Below are positions 6,651 through 12,919 of a DNA stretch of 18,394 bases, in pieces; position 1 is the first letter of the stretch, and each line of letters opens with the position of its first letter. The notes under the pieces were generated by a model, which was not told where the DNA came from, did not search any database, and worked only from the letters and a program-made list of their open reading frames with translations. Made by a program: the position numbers and the translations under genes. Origin of the DNA: Clostridiales bacterium (GTDB lineage: Bacteria > Bacillota > Clostridia > Oscillospirales > Oscillospiraceae); the NCBI GenBank assembly GCA_004553545.1, contig SFLD01000057.1, positions 1 to 18,394 of the forward strand. The letters are read 5' to 3'.

Positions 6651-7319
6651 ATGTTTCAAGGTTTTGACGATACCACCGTGGACTTCCTCTGGGGCATCCG
6701 GCTCAACAACGAGCGGCCCTGGTTCGAATCCCACAAGCAGGACTACCTGGACCACCTCTACCGGCCCATGAAGGAGCTGGGGGACGAGCTCTACGACCAC
6801 GTGGCCCCGCAGCTCAAGGGGGAACCCCTGATGTGCAAGGTCTCCCGCATCTACCGGGACGCCCGGCGGCTCTACGGCCGGGGGCCCTACAAGGACCACC
6901 TCTGGATCTCCATCCAGAAGCCCGCCGGGGCCTGGGACGAGGCCCCCTGCTTCTGGTTTGAGCTCTCCCCGGACGGCTGGAGCTACGGCATGGGCTTCTA
7001 CTCCGTGAAGCCCGCCACCATGGCCCGGCTCCGCCGCCAGCTCACCGAGCGGCCGGAGGAGATGGAGACCCTGATGCGCAGGCTCCGCCGCCAGGGGGAG
7101 TTCACCCTCTCCGGCGAGACCTACAAAAAGCCCCGGGCCCAGGCGCCCTCGGAGCTCCTGGCCCCCTGGTACGTCCTCAAGGGCTTCTCCCTCTCCCACG
7201 ACGAGGCCCTGACGGAGGAGCTCTTCTCCCGGGACATCCTGGCGCGGGTGGCAGCGGGCTATGACTTCCTGCTGCCCTACTACCGCTACTTCTCCGCTCT
7301 CTGCGCGGAAGGGGACTGA
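6651..7319 (+). CDS. DUF2461 (TIGR02453-type) family protein
   Basis: A 222-residue cytosolic protein of a widespread uncharacterised family. Family hallmarks visible are the N-terminal FLWGIRLNNERPWFESHKQDYLDHLYRPM (12-40) and the conserved basic block RIYRDARRLYGRGPYKDHLW (66-85), followed by FWFELSPDGWSYGMGFYSV (about 101-119). The biochemical function of the family is unknown. The ATG at 6651 has AAAGGAG about 10 bases upstream. The frame stays open far upstream through the repeat region, but that extension has no start signal and is not protein-like, so the start at 6651 is preferred. It lies alone between repeats and a new promoter, with no obvious terminator. Confidence 0.92.
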   Translation: MFQGFDDTTVDFLWGIRLNNERPWFESHKQDYLDHLYRPMKELGDELYDHVAPQLKGEPLMCKVSRIYRDARRLYGRGPYKDHLWISIQKPAGAWDEAPCFWFELSPDGWSYGMGFYSVKPATMARLRRQLTERPEEMETLMRRLRRQGEFTLSGETYKKPRAQAPSELLAPWYVLKGFSLSHDEALTEELFSRDILARVAAGYDFLLPYYRYFSALCAEGD

Positions 7320-7325
7320 CGGGGC

Positions 7326-7354
7326 TTGCGTTTCCCGCCGGAATGTGCTATCTT
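7326..7354 (+). promoter_or_regulatory. SigA-type promoter with extended -10, driving the structured leader
   Basis: TTGCGT (7326-7331), a 17-base spacer and TATCTT (7349-7354) preceded by TGTGC. The predicted start near 7361 falls three bases before the closing stem of the folded RNA. It is very similar to the miaB promoter (TTGCGC, 17, TATGCT). Confidence 0.68.
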
Positions 7355-7360
7355 ACCCTC

Positions 7361-7551
7361 GGATGACAAGGGCAGACGCGCTTTCCGGCGGCCCTGATAG
7401 GCGCTGAGCGTCGTCATCGTCCTAGGTGGGCGTCAGCCCACCGTCGTCCTCTTCCTCGCCAGAGCCCATCATTGCTCGCCGGAAAGTCCTTCGGAGTTTT
7501 TCGGGAGCGGAAACGGCTTTCAGCCCCGAAAAACCGCGTTTGCCCTTATCA
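7361..7551 (+). ncRNA. Candidate structured RNA with a four-way junction; family not recognised
   Basis: I folded this by eye. P1: 7368-7380 pairs with 7535-7547 (13 pairs, one G-U) and continues past a C/A mismatch with 7364-7366/7549-7551. P2: 7381-7390 pairs perfectly with 7477-7486. A small hairpin 7487-7495 (UCC-UUC-GGA) follows. P3: 7496-7505 pairs perfectly with 7525-7534, extended by 7507-7508/7523-7524 and GAAA/TTTC (7510-7513/7518-7521) closing loop CGGC. These four helices abut with no unpaired base at the junction. P2 continues as 7396-7410 with 7457-7470 (12 pairs with two mismatches and a bulge), then two 14-base pyrimidine-rich strands, then a perfect 7-bp hairpin GGTGGGC/GCCCACC (7425-7431 with 7436-7442). 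No terminator separates it from the zinc-ribbon gene, so it may be a regulatory leader. A free small RNA of about 190 nt is the alternative. Confidence 0.7.
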
Positions 7552-7575
7552 ACCGAGGGTACCATCGAAATGAGA

Positions 7576-7603
7576 GCCGCCGGGTCGTTTTCCCCCGGAC
7601 GGC
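7576..7603 (+). promoter_or_regulatory. Leader hairpin just before the zinc-ribbon gene ribosome binding site
   Basis: GCCGCCGGG (7576-7584) pairs with CCCGG-CGGC (7594-7598 and 7600-7603) with A7599 bulged. It ends five bases before the GAGGAGG site, so it may influence ribosome access. It lacks an adjacent U tract and is not a standard terminator. Confidence 0.4.
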
Positions 7604-7623
7604 GCGTTGAGGAGGTTTTTGCT

Positions 7624-7914
7624 ATGGCACTGATGATTTGTCCGGAATGCGGCGGCCAGGTCAGCGACAAGGCCCACGCCTGCCCCCACTGCGGCTATCC
7701 CATCGAGGAGCTGATGAAGAAGGGCCCGGAGATCCCCGAGGTCTGCCTCTACGAGTACAAGGGCGAGACCTACGACGTGACGGACATCGTCCGGACCCTG
7801 CTGGCCGGGGACCGGGGCGAGGCCGCCGGCATCCTCTGGGAGCTGCTGGACCTCAAGCGGGAGGAAGTCACCGCGGTGCTCTCCTCCATCGAGAGCCAGT
7901 TCAAGGTCCGCTGA
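7624..7914 (+). CDS. Small zinc-ribbon protein
   Basis: A 96-residue protein. Residues 6-23 form a zinc ribbon, CPECG then CPHCG (C6, C9, C20, C23), of the type often called zinc-ribbon or double-zinc-ribbon domain. The rest (about 36-96) is a small acidic domain with a beta strand (VCLYEYKGETYDVTDIV) and two helices (LLAGDRGEAAGILWELLDL, EEVTAVLSSIESQF), which I do not recognise. No TM segment, so cytosolic. GAGGAGG ends 8 bases before the ATG. An upstream in-frame extension is open but lies inside the structured leader and has no good start. It has its own promoter (7326-7354), an unusual folded leader and a strong terminator, so it forms a single-gene unit. Function unknown; nucleic-acid or protein binding through the ribbon is a guess. 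Confidence 0.88.
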   Translation: MALMICPECGGQVSDKAHACPHCGYPIEELMKKGPEIPEVCLYEYKGETYDVTDIVRTLLAGDRGEAAGILWELLDLKREEVTAVLSSIESQFKVR

Positions 7915-7921
7915 GCGCAAA

Positions 7922-7955
7922 CAAAGCGCCTGCCGCAGGGCAGGCGCTTTGCTTT
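7922..7955 (+). terminator. Rho-independent terminator after the zinc-ribbon gene
   Basis: A perfect 13-bp stem (7922-7934 with 7939-7951, loop GCAG), CAAAGCGCCTGCC on the left arm, followed by CTTT. The A-rich left flank means it could also work for minus-strand transcripts. Confidence 0.88.
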
Positions 7956-8030
7956 CCCCGGGCCGATACCTGGATCCGCCCGGGCGGATCTGCCGGAAAC
8001 ATCCATTCTGGACCCCCGCCGGATTTCCCG

Positions 8031-8055
8031 CGGAAAAGCGCATTGCGCTTTTCCG
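8031..8055. promoter_or_regulatory. Perfect palindrome overlapping the miaB promoter
   Basis: Arms CGGAAAAGCGCA (8031-8042) and TGCGCTTTTCCG (8044-8055) are exact complements around one T. The right arm covers the -35 and part of the spacer of the miaB promoter. It could be an operator for a dimeric repressor, or a second terminator-like hairpin (it is followed by CCTTTT). Confidence 0.5.
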
Positions 8056-8071
8056 CCTTTTGTGCTATGCT
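8043..8071 (+). promoter_or_regulatory. SigA-type promoter with extended -10, upstream of miaB
   Basis: TTGCGC (8043-8048), a 17-base spacer and TATGCT (8066-8071) with TGTGC before it. It lies 32 bases before the miaB start and after the zinc-ribbon terminator. Confidence 0.68.
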
Positions 8072-8102
8072 AAGTTGGTTAAAGTATCAAAACTGGGAGG
8101 AT

Positions 8103-9545
8103 ATGCCCTTGGAACGGAAAGACGTTTTGATCCCGGCGGCGGACATCGAGCGCCAGCGGGAGTTTACCCAAAAGATCCGCGCGCTGCACGAGGCCCGGGA
8201 GGCCCATCCCACCGCCTGCGTGGATACCTTCGGCTGCCAGCAGAACATGGCGGACGGCCAGCAGCTCATGGGGATGCTGGAGGAGATGGGCTTCACCCTG
8301 GTGCGTGACCCGGCGGAGGCCGACCTGGCCCTCCTCAACACCTGCGCCGTGCGGGAGCACGCGGAGGACCGGGTCTTCGGCAACCTGGGCGCTCTCAGCC
8401 ACGCCAAGAAAGCCAACCCCGCCATGATCCTGGGCCTCTGCGGCTGCATGGCCCAGGAGGAGCGGGTGAGCCAGCGGGTGAAGCAGTCCTACCCCTACGT
8501 GAACCTGGTCTTCGGGCCCCAGTCCATGTGGCGCTTCCCGGAGCTTCTCTGGCAGGTCTATCAGGGCCAGAAGCGGGTCTTTTCCGTGGCGGAGGAGCAC
8601 GGCTCCATCGCCGAGGGCCTGCCCATCGTCCGGGAGGACGGCATCAAGGCCTGGGTCAGCATCATGTACGGCTGCAACAACTTCTGCTCCTACTGCATCG
8701 TGCCCTACGTCCGGGGCCGGGAGCGCAGCCGGGAGCCGGACTGCGTCATCGAGGAGGTCCGGTCCCTGGTGGCGGAGGGGTACAAGGACATCACCCTCCT
8801 GGGCCAGAACGTCAACTCCTACGGCAAGGACCTGGAGAAGGATTACGACTTCTCGGACCTCCTCCGGGACATCGACGCCATCCCAGGGGATTACCGCATC
8901 CGCTTCATGTCCAGTCACCCCAAGGACGCCACGAAGAAGCTCTTTGACACCATGGCGCAAAGCCGCCACGTGGCCCGGCAGCTGCACCTGCCCTTCCAGT
9001 CCGGCAACGACCGGGTGCTGAAAGAGATGAACCGCCGCTACACCCGGGCGCAGTACTTAGAGCTCGTGAACTATGCCAAGTCCGTGATGCCGGACATCGT
9101 CCTGACCTCGGATGTCATCATCGGCTTCCCCGGCGAGACGGAGGCGGAGGCCATGGACACCGTGTCTCTCGTGGACGAGGTGGGCTTCGACGCCCTCTTC
9201 ACCTTCATCTACTCCCCCCGCCCCGGCACAAAGGCCGCCGCCATGCCGGACCCCGCCACCAAGGAGGAAAAGCAGGTCTGGTTTGACCGGCTTCTGGCCG
9301 TCCAGAACGCGAAGAGCGCCGAGATCCACGCGGGCTACATCGGCAGGACCGTCCGGGTCCTGGTGGACGGCAGGAGCGGCGACGAGAATTACCCCCTCTC
9401 CTCCCGCACCGAGGGCAACCGCCTGGTGCGCCTGAAGGGCGACGAGAGCCTTATGGGCCGGTTCGTCCAGGCGAAGATCACCGGCAGCAACACCTGGGCG
9501 CTTTACGGCGAGGTGGAGGAGACGAAGCCGCATTGCAGCTGCTGA
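8103..9545 (+). CDS. miaB: tRNA-2-methylthio-N6-dimethylallyladenosine synthase
   Basis: This radical-SAM methylthiotransferase adds a methylthio group to i6A37 of tRNAs, acting after MiaA. It has 480 residues, typical length with a short N-terminal extension. The N-terminal UPF0004 domain has C45 (DTFGCQQN), C81 (NTCAVREHAEDR) and C115 (GLCGCMAQEE) for one Fe-S cluster. The radical-SAM motif is C191, C195, C198 (YGCNNFCSYC). A TRAM domain ends the protein (about 405-470). The ribosome site GGGAGG (8095-8100) lies only 2 bases before the ATG but 8 bases before the TTG at 8109, so TTG may be the true start. The tail HCSC after the TRAM domain is unusual but short. miaB just upstream of mutS is a conserved Firmicutes arrangement. 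Confidence 0.96.
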   Translation: MPLERKDVLIPAADIERQREFTQKIRALHEAREAHPTACVDTFGCQQNMADGQQLMGMLEEMGFTLVRDPAEADLALLNTCAVREHAEDRVFGNLGALSHAKKANPAMILGLCGCMAQEERVSQRVKQSYPYVNLVFGPQSMWRFPELLWQVYQGQKRVFSVAEEHGSIAEGLPIVREDGIKAWVSIMYGCNNFCSYCIVPYVRGRERSREPDCVIEEVRSLVAEGYKDITLLGQNVNSYGKDLEKDYDFSDLLRDIDAIPGDYRIRFMSSHPKDATKKLFDTMAQSRHVARQLHLPFQSGNDRVLKEMNRRYTRAQYLELVNYAKSVMPDIVLTSDVIIGFPGETEAEAMDTVSLVDEVGFDALFTFIYSPRPGTKAAAMPDPATKEEKQVWFDRLLAVQNAKSAEIHAGYIGRTVRVLVDGRSGDENYPLSSRTEGNRLVRLKGDESLMGRFVQAKITGSNTWALYGEVEETKPHCSC

Positions 9546-9585
9546 TCTGCCGCCCTGCTTGCAGGGCACTGCCTGGAACGCAGCC

Positions 9586-9610
9586 GTAGGGCACGACGAC
9601 TCGGCGTGCC
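9586..9610 (+). repeat. GTAG-foot hairpin, A type
   Basis: GTAG (9586-9589), then stem GGCACG/CGTGCC (9590-9595 with 9605-9610) and loop ACGACTCGG. Loops of the other A copies: ACGACCCGG, ACGCTGCGG, ACGACCCCGG. Confidence 0.85.
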
Positions 9611-9667
9611 GTAACTCGGTTGACCAACCGGGGGTGCAGGGCATCCCCAGCGGGCTTTCCACCCCCT

Positions 9668-9693
9668 GTAGGGGGCGGGCTCCGTCCCGCCCC
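9668..9693 (+). repeat. GTAG-foot hairpin, B type
   Basis: GTAG, stem GGGGCGGG/CCCGCCCC (9672-9679 with 9686-9693), loop CTCCGT. An identical copy is at 17693. Left outer member of a four-hairpin composite. Confidence 0.88.
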
Positions 9694-9754
9694 GTTGGGA
9701 AAGGCGTCGTTTCACGCCAATTTCTGTTGGTTCCCGAATGTCTCCAATCATCGC

Positions 9755-9780
9755 GTAGGGGCGGACCTATGTGTCCGCCC
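9755..9780 (+). repeat. GTAG-foot hairpin, C type
   Basis: GTAG, stem GGGCGGAC/GTCCGCCC (9759-9766 with 9773-9780), loop CTATGT. An identical copy is at 17778. Confidence 0.88.
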
Positions 9781-9808
9781 GCTCCCCCTCTTCGCGCGAC
9801 CCGTTCAC

Positions 9809-9834
9809 GGGCCGACACACAGGTCGGCCCCTAC
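9809..9834 (-). repeat. GTAG-foot hairpin, C' type
   Basis: On the minus strand: GTAG, stem GGGCCGAC/GTCGGCCC, loop CTGTGT. An identical copy is at 17833. It faces the C unit at 9755. Confidence 0.88.
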
Positions 9835-9860
9835 AAAACGTCCATCAACCCCCAAAAACC

Positions 9861-9886
9861 GGGCGGGGACAGAGCCCCGCCCCTAC
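9861..9886 (-). repeat. GTAG-foot hairpin, B' type
   Basis: On the minus strand: GTAG, stem GGGCGGGG/CCCCGCCC, loop CTCTGT. It closes the composite opposite the B unit at 9668. The likely gene remnant begins four bases after its foot. Confidence 0.88.
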
Positions 9887-9890
9887 AGTC

Positions 9891-9962
9891 GACGAATGCC
9901 GGTTCGAGATCTACCAGGCCATCCCCAACCTCGTCTCCCGCAAGGTGAAATGCCTGGAATGA
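9891..9962 (+). pseudogene. Likely 3' remnant of a protein gene cut by the repeat cluster
   Basis: The 23 codons before the TGA at 9960 read DECRFEIYQAIPNLVSRKVK then CLE. They use the same C/G-ending codons as the surrounding genes (TTC, GAG, ATC, TAC, CAG, GCC, ATC, CCC, AAC, CTC, GTC, TCC), quite unlike the frames in the repeats. No start codon or ribosome site lies in front; the frame runs straight into the B' hairpin. I infer that a gene between miaB and mutS lost its 5' part when repeats accumulated. I cannot name the family from so short a tail, and chance coding-like sequence is possible. Confidence 0.4.
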
Positions 9963-10084
9963 CCACAGGCACCCCGCTCTCATCTTTCGTTCCCTGTTCC
10001 AACGTCCTTCGTAACAGAAATCCCCGTAAACTCCGGGATGGTTTCCAAAGAAGGGCGCAGCCCTCCCTTTGGTCGTAGGAGGGG

Positions 10085-10113
10085 TCTGGGGGCGGGATCG
10101 AAACGCCCCCAGA
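10085..10113. repeat. Hairpin upstream of mutS
   Basis: A perfect 10-bp stem TCTGGGGGCG/CGCCCCCAGA (10085-10094 with 10104-10113), 9-base loop, followed by ATCTTTCTT. It could weakly terminate transcription coming from miaB. Confidence 0.6.
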
Positions 10114-10130
10114 ATCTTTCTTGGGAAGCG

Positions 10131-10170
10131 CGAGGGGATATTCTTTTGATTCGAAAAGAATATCCCCTCG
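10131..10170. repeat. Perfect 17-bp hairpin upstream of mutS
   Basis: CGAGGGGATATTCTTTT (10131-10147) pairs perfectly with 10154-10170, loop GATTCG; G10130-C10171 adds an eighteenth pair. It lies about 145 bases before the mutS start. No U tract follows. Confidence 0.85.
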
Positions 10171-10176
10171 CAAGCC

Positions 10177-10192
10177 GCCGATCTTCGTCGGC
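10177..10192. repeat. Small hairpin with CGATCTTCGTCG core
   Basis: GCCGA/TCGGC stem around TCTTCG, preceded by AAGCC and followed by ACTCCCGGC. Counterpart of 6548-6563 with compensated changes in the outer pairs. Confidence 0.6.
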
Positions 10193-10198
10193 ACTCCC

Positions 10199-10224
10199 GG
10201 CGGGGTGTAGTCACCCCGCCCTAT
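10199..10224 (-). repeat. GTAG-foot hairpin, D type, degenerate foot
   Basis: The 9-bp stem and TAGT loop are identical to 5627-5648, but the foot is CTAT rather than CTAC on the plus strand. Nearest repeat to mutS. Confidence 0.82.
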
Positions 10225-10312
10225 GGACCGCCCCACAGGGCGCGGCCCATCAAGCAATGAACCCCCATGGCCTGGGACCAGGCCAACATCCTATGAAAAT
10301 GAGGTGATCCCA

Positions 10313-12913
10313 TTGGCGGAGCTGACGCCTATGATGCGGCAATATCTGGAGATCAAGAAGGACAACCCGGACTCCATCCTCTTCTTCCGCCTGGGGGACT
10401 TCTATGAGATGTTCGCGGACGACGCGAAGATCGCCTCCCGTGAGCTGGACCTGGCCCTCACCAGCCGGGACCACGGCAAGCATCAAAAGCCCGCCGAGGA
10501 GCAGATCCCCATGTGCGGCATCCCCTACCACGCCAGCGACGCCTACATCGCCCGGCTGATCTCCCGGGGCTACAAGGTGGCCATCTGCGAGCAGACAGAG
10601 GACCCCGCCAAGGCCAAGGGCCTCGTCAAGCGGGACGTCATCCGGGTGGTGACCCCCGGCACGGTGACGGACGCCGCGTGCCTACAGGACAAGGCCAGCA
10701 ACTTCCTCTGCGGCATCTACCTGGACAAAAGCTCCGGCGGTGTCTGCTTCTGCGACATCTCCACCGGCAAGACCCATCTCACCGCCTTCACCGGCAAGGA
10801 CTGCGCCGGGCAGATCGTCAACGAGCTGGGCCGCTTCTCCCCGGTGGAGGCCATTCTGAACGACGGCGCCTTTGAGAGCGAGGAACTTCTGACGGCCCTC
10901 CGCCAGCGCTTTTCCTGCCGGGTGGAGCACGCCGACCACCGCTTCCGCCTCTCGATGGCCGAGAAGGCCATCCGCGCCCAGTTCGGGGACGAGGGCTGGG
11001 GCAAGCTCCCCGCCGCCAACCCCGCCGCAGCCCTGAGTTTAGGCGGGTTACTCAGCTATCTCTACGAGACCCAGAAGGCGGACCTCAGCTACATCCGGGA
11101 TCTCGAATACTATGCCCAGGGCGTCTTCCTGGAGCTGGACCTCACCGCCCGCCGCAACCTGGAGCTGACGGAGACCCTGCAGCGCCGGGAGAAGCGGGGC
11201 AGCCTCCTCTGGGTGCTGGACGAGACCAAGACCCCCATGGGCGGGCGGATGCTCCGCGCCTGGCTGGAGCGGCCATTGCGCTCCGTCACCGCCATTGCCC
11301 GGCGCTCCGCCGCGGTGGAGAGCCTCACGAAGGATTCCGTGGCCCGGGGCGAGCTGATGGCCGCCCTGCAGGGCTTCGGCGATATGGAGCGCATCCTGGG
11401 CCGGGTGGTCTACGGCAGCGCCGGGGGCCGGGACCTGGCCGCCCTCCGCTCCGCCATGGAGCGGCTCCCGGGCATCCGGGCGCAGATGGCGGCCTTCTCC
11501 GACCGGCGGCTCTCGGAGCTGCGGGAGGCCATCGATCCCCTGGAGGATGTGGCGGGCCGCATCGCCGAGACCCTCTGCGACGAGCCGCCCTTCTCCGTCC
11601 GGGAGGGCGGCCTCATCCGGGACGGCTACCACGCCGAGCTGGACCAGCTCCGGGACATCCTCTCCGGCGGCAAGGGCTTCCTCACGGAGCTGGAGCAGCG
11701 GGAGAAGGAGAAGACCGGCATCCGCACCCTGAAAGTCGGGTACAACAAGGTCTTCGGCTACTACATCGAGGTCTCCAACGCCTTCCGGGACCAGGTCCCG
11801 GCAGACTACATCCGCAAGCAGACCCTGGTGAACGGCGAGCGCTACATCACCCAGGAGCTGAAGGAACTGGAGCACACCGTCCTCACCGCCTCCGACCGGG
11901 CCGCCGCCCTGGAGTATGAGCTCTTCACGCAGCTCCGCCAGGAGGTGGCCGCCCAGGGCCCGCGGATCCAGTCCTGCGCCGCCGCCGTGGCGGAGCTGGA
12001 CACCCTCTGCTCTCTCGCGGAGGTGGCCGTCCGGAACCGCTACTGCCGCCCGGAGGTGGACGAGTCCGGGGTCATTGAGATCCACGGCGGCCGCCACCCG
12101 GTGGTAGAGCAGATGCTCTCCAACGCCCTCTTCGTCCCCAACGACACCTTCATGGGCGCGGCGGAAAACCGCGTCGCCATCATCACCGGCCCCAACATGG
12201 CGGGCAAGTCCACCTACATGCGCCAGGTGGCCCTCATCGTGCTGATGGCCCAGATGGGCTCCTTCGTCCCGGCCTCCGCCGCCCGGATCGGCCTGGTGGA
12301 CCGGATCTTCACCCGCATCGGCGCCAGCGACGACCTCTCCGGCGGCCGCTCCACCTTCATGGTGGAGATGAGCGAGGTCTCGGAGATCCTGCGGGAGGCC
12401 ACCCCCCAGAGCCTCCTCATCCTGGATGAGATCGGCCGGGGCACCTCCACCTTTGACGGGGAGAGCCTGGCCCAGGCGGTGCTGGAATACTGCGCCGACC
12501 GCAAGACCCTGGGGGCCCGTACCCTTTTCGCCACCCACTACCACGAGCTCACGGAGCTGGAAGGGAAGCTCCCCGGCACCGCCAACTTCAACATCGCCGT
12601 GAAGGCCCGGGGGGATGAGATCATCTTCCTGCGGAAGATCCTCCCCGGCGGGGCGGACCGGAGCTACGGCATCGAGGTGGCGAAGCTGGCCGGCATCCCG
12701 GAGAAGGTCCTGAAAAGAGCCCGGACCATCCTCACTGAGCTGGAGAGCCAGAGCGACCGCCCCCGGCGGGAGAGCGCCCCCCAGGAGCAGATGACCCTGG
12801 GCAATGCCCGGGAGGAGGAAGTCCTGGACGCCCTGCGCCGCTCCCATCCCGACGCGCTGACGCCTCTTGAGGCCATGCAGCTCCTCTACGAGCTGAAAAA
12901 GAAATTGGAGTAA
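10313..12913 (+). CDS. mutS: DNA mismatch repair protein MutS
   Basis: MutS binds DNA mismatches and uses ATP to recruit MutL. I take the TTG at 10313 as start. It lies 8 bases after GAGG of GAGGTGATC, a near-perfect anti-16S match, and gives AELTPMMRQYLEIK, matching the usual MutS N-terminus. The ATG at 10331 is a weaker alternative, and the in-frame ATG at 10223 lies in a repeat with no ribosome site. This gives 866 residues, a normal length. The mismatch-reading motif GDFYEMF contains F30 and E32. Walker A is GPNMAGKST (626-634), Walker B is LLILDEIGRGTSTFDG with D705 and E706, and ATHYHEL follows. The gene ends six bases before the CPBP gene. The upstream leader is rich in hairpins. Confidence 0.97.
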   Translation: MAELTPMMRQYLEIKKDNPDSILFFRLGDFYEMFADDAKIASRELDLALTSRDHGKHQKPAEEQIPMCGIPYHASDAYIARLISRGYKVAICEQTEDPAKAKGLVKRDVIRVVTPGTVTDAACLQDKASNFLCGIYLDKSSGGVCFCDISTGKTHLTAFTGKDCAGQIVNELGRFSPVEAILNDGAFESEELLTALRQRFSCRVEHADHRFRLSMAEKAIRAQFGDEGWGKLPAANPAAALSLGGLLSYLYETQKADLSYIRDLEYYAQGVFLELDLTARRNLELTETLQRREKRGSLLWVLDETKTPMGGRMLRAWLERPLRSVTAIARRSAAVESLTKDSVARGELMAALQGFGDMERILGRVVYGSAGGRDLAALRSAMERLPGIRAQMAAFSDRRLSELREAIDPLEDVAGRIAETLCDEPPFSVREGGLIRDGYHAELDQLRDILSGGKGFLTELEQREKEKTGIRTLKVGYNKVFGYYIEVSNAFRDQVPADYIRKQTLVNGERYITQELKELEHTVLTASDRAAALEYELFTQLRQEVAAQGPRIQSCAAAVAELDTLCSLAEVAVRNRYCRPEVDESGVIEIHGGRHPVVEQMLSNALFVPNDTFMGAAENRVAIITGPNMAGKSTYMRQVALIVLMAQMGSFVPASAARIGLVDRIFTRIGASDDLSGGRSTFMVEMSEVSEILREATPQSLLILDEIGRGTSTFDGESLAQAVLEYCADRKTLGARTLFATHYHELTELEGKLPGTANFNIAVKARGDEIIFLRKILPGGADRSYGIEVAKLAGIPEKVLKRARTILTELESQSDRPRRESAPQEQMTLGNAREEEVLDALRRSHPDALTPLEAMQLLYELKKKLE

Positions 12914-12919
12914 CACCCT

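Larger units (their letters stand above)
9546..10312. repeat. Repeat-filled gap between miaB and mutS
   Basis: A 767-base stretch. It starts with a perfect small hairpin (GCCCTGC/GCAGGGC, 9552-9567, no U tract). It then holds an A-type GTAG hairpin, a composite of four GTAG hairpins (9668-9886), a likely gene remnant (9891-9962), about 80 bases with nothing recognisable, a hairpin pair (10085-10113, 10131-10170), a small hairpin (10177-10192) and a D-type GTAG hairpin. No promoter for mutS stands out. Confidence 0.8.

Noticed and set aside
7481..7489. GGAAAGTCC as a sign of RNase P RNA
   Set aside because: RNase P RNA has a similar short block, but the other conserved regions are absent and the length is far too small; the bases are explained by helix P2.
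7426..7623. N-terminal extension of the zinc-ribbon protein into the leader
   Set aside because: It would lie within the folded RNA, has no ribosome site, and the protein motif starts right after the ATG at 7624.
9552..9567. Terminator after miaB (GCCCTGC/GCAGGGC hairpin)
   Set aside because: The hairpin is perfect but only 7 bp with a 2-base loop and no U tract follows, so I did not call it a terminator.
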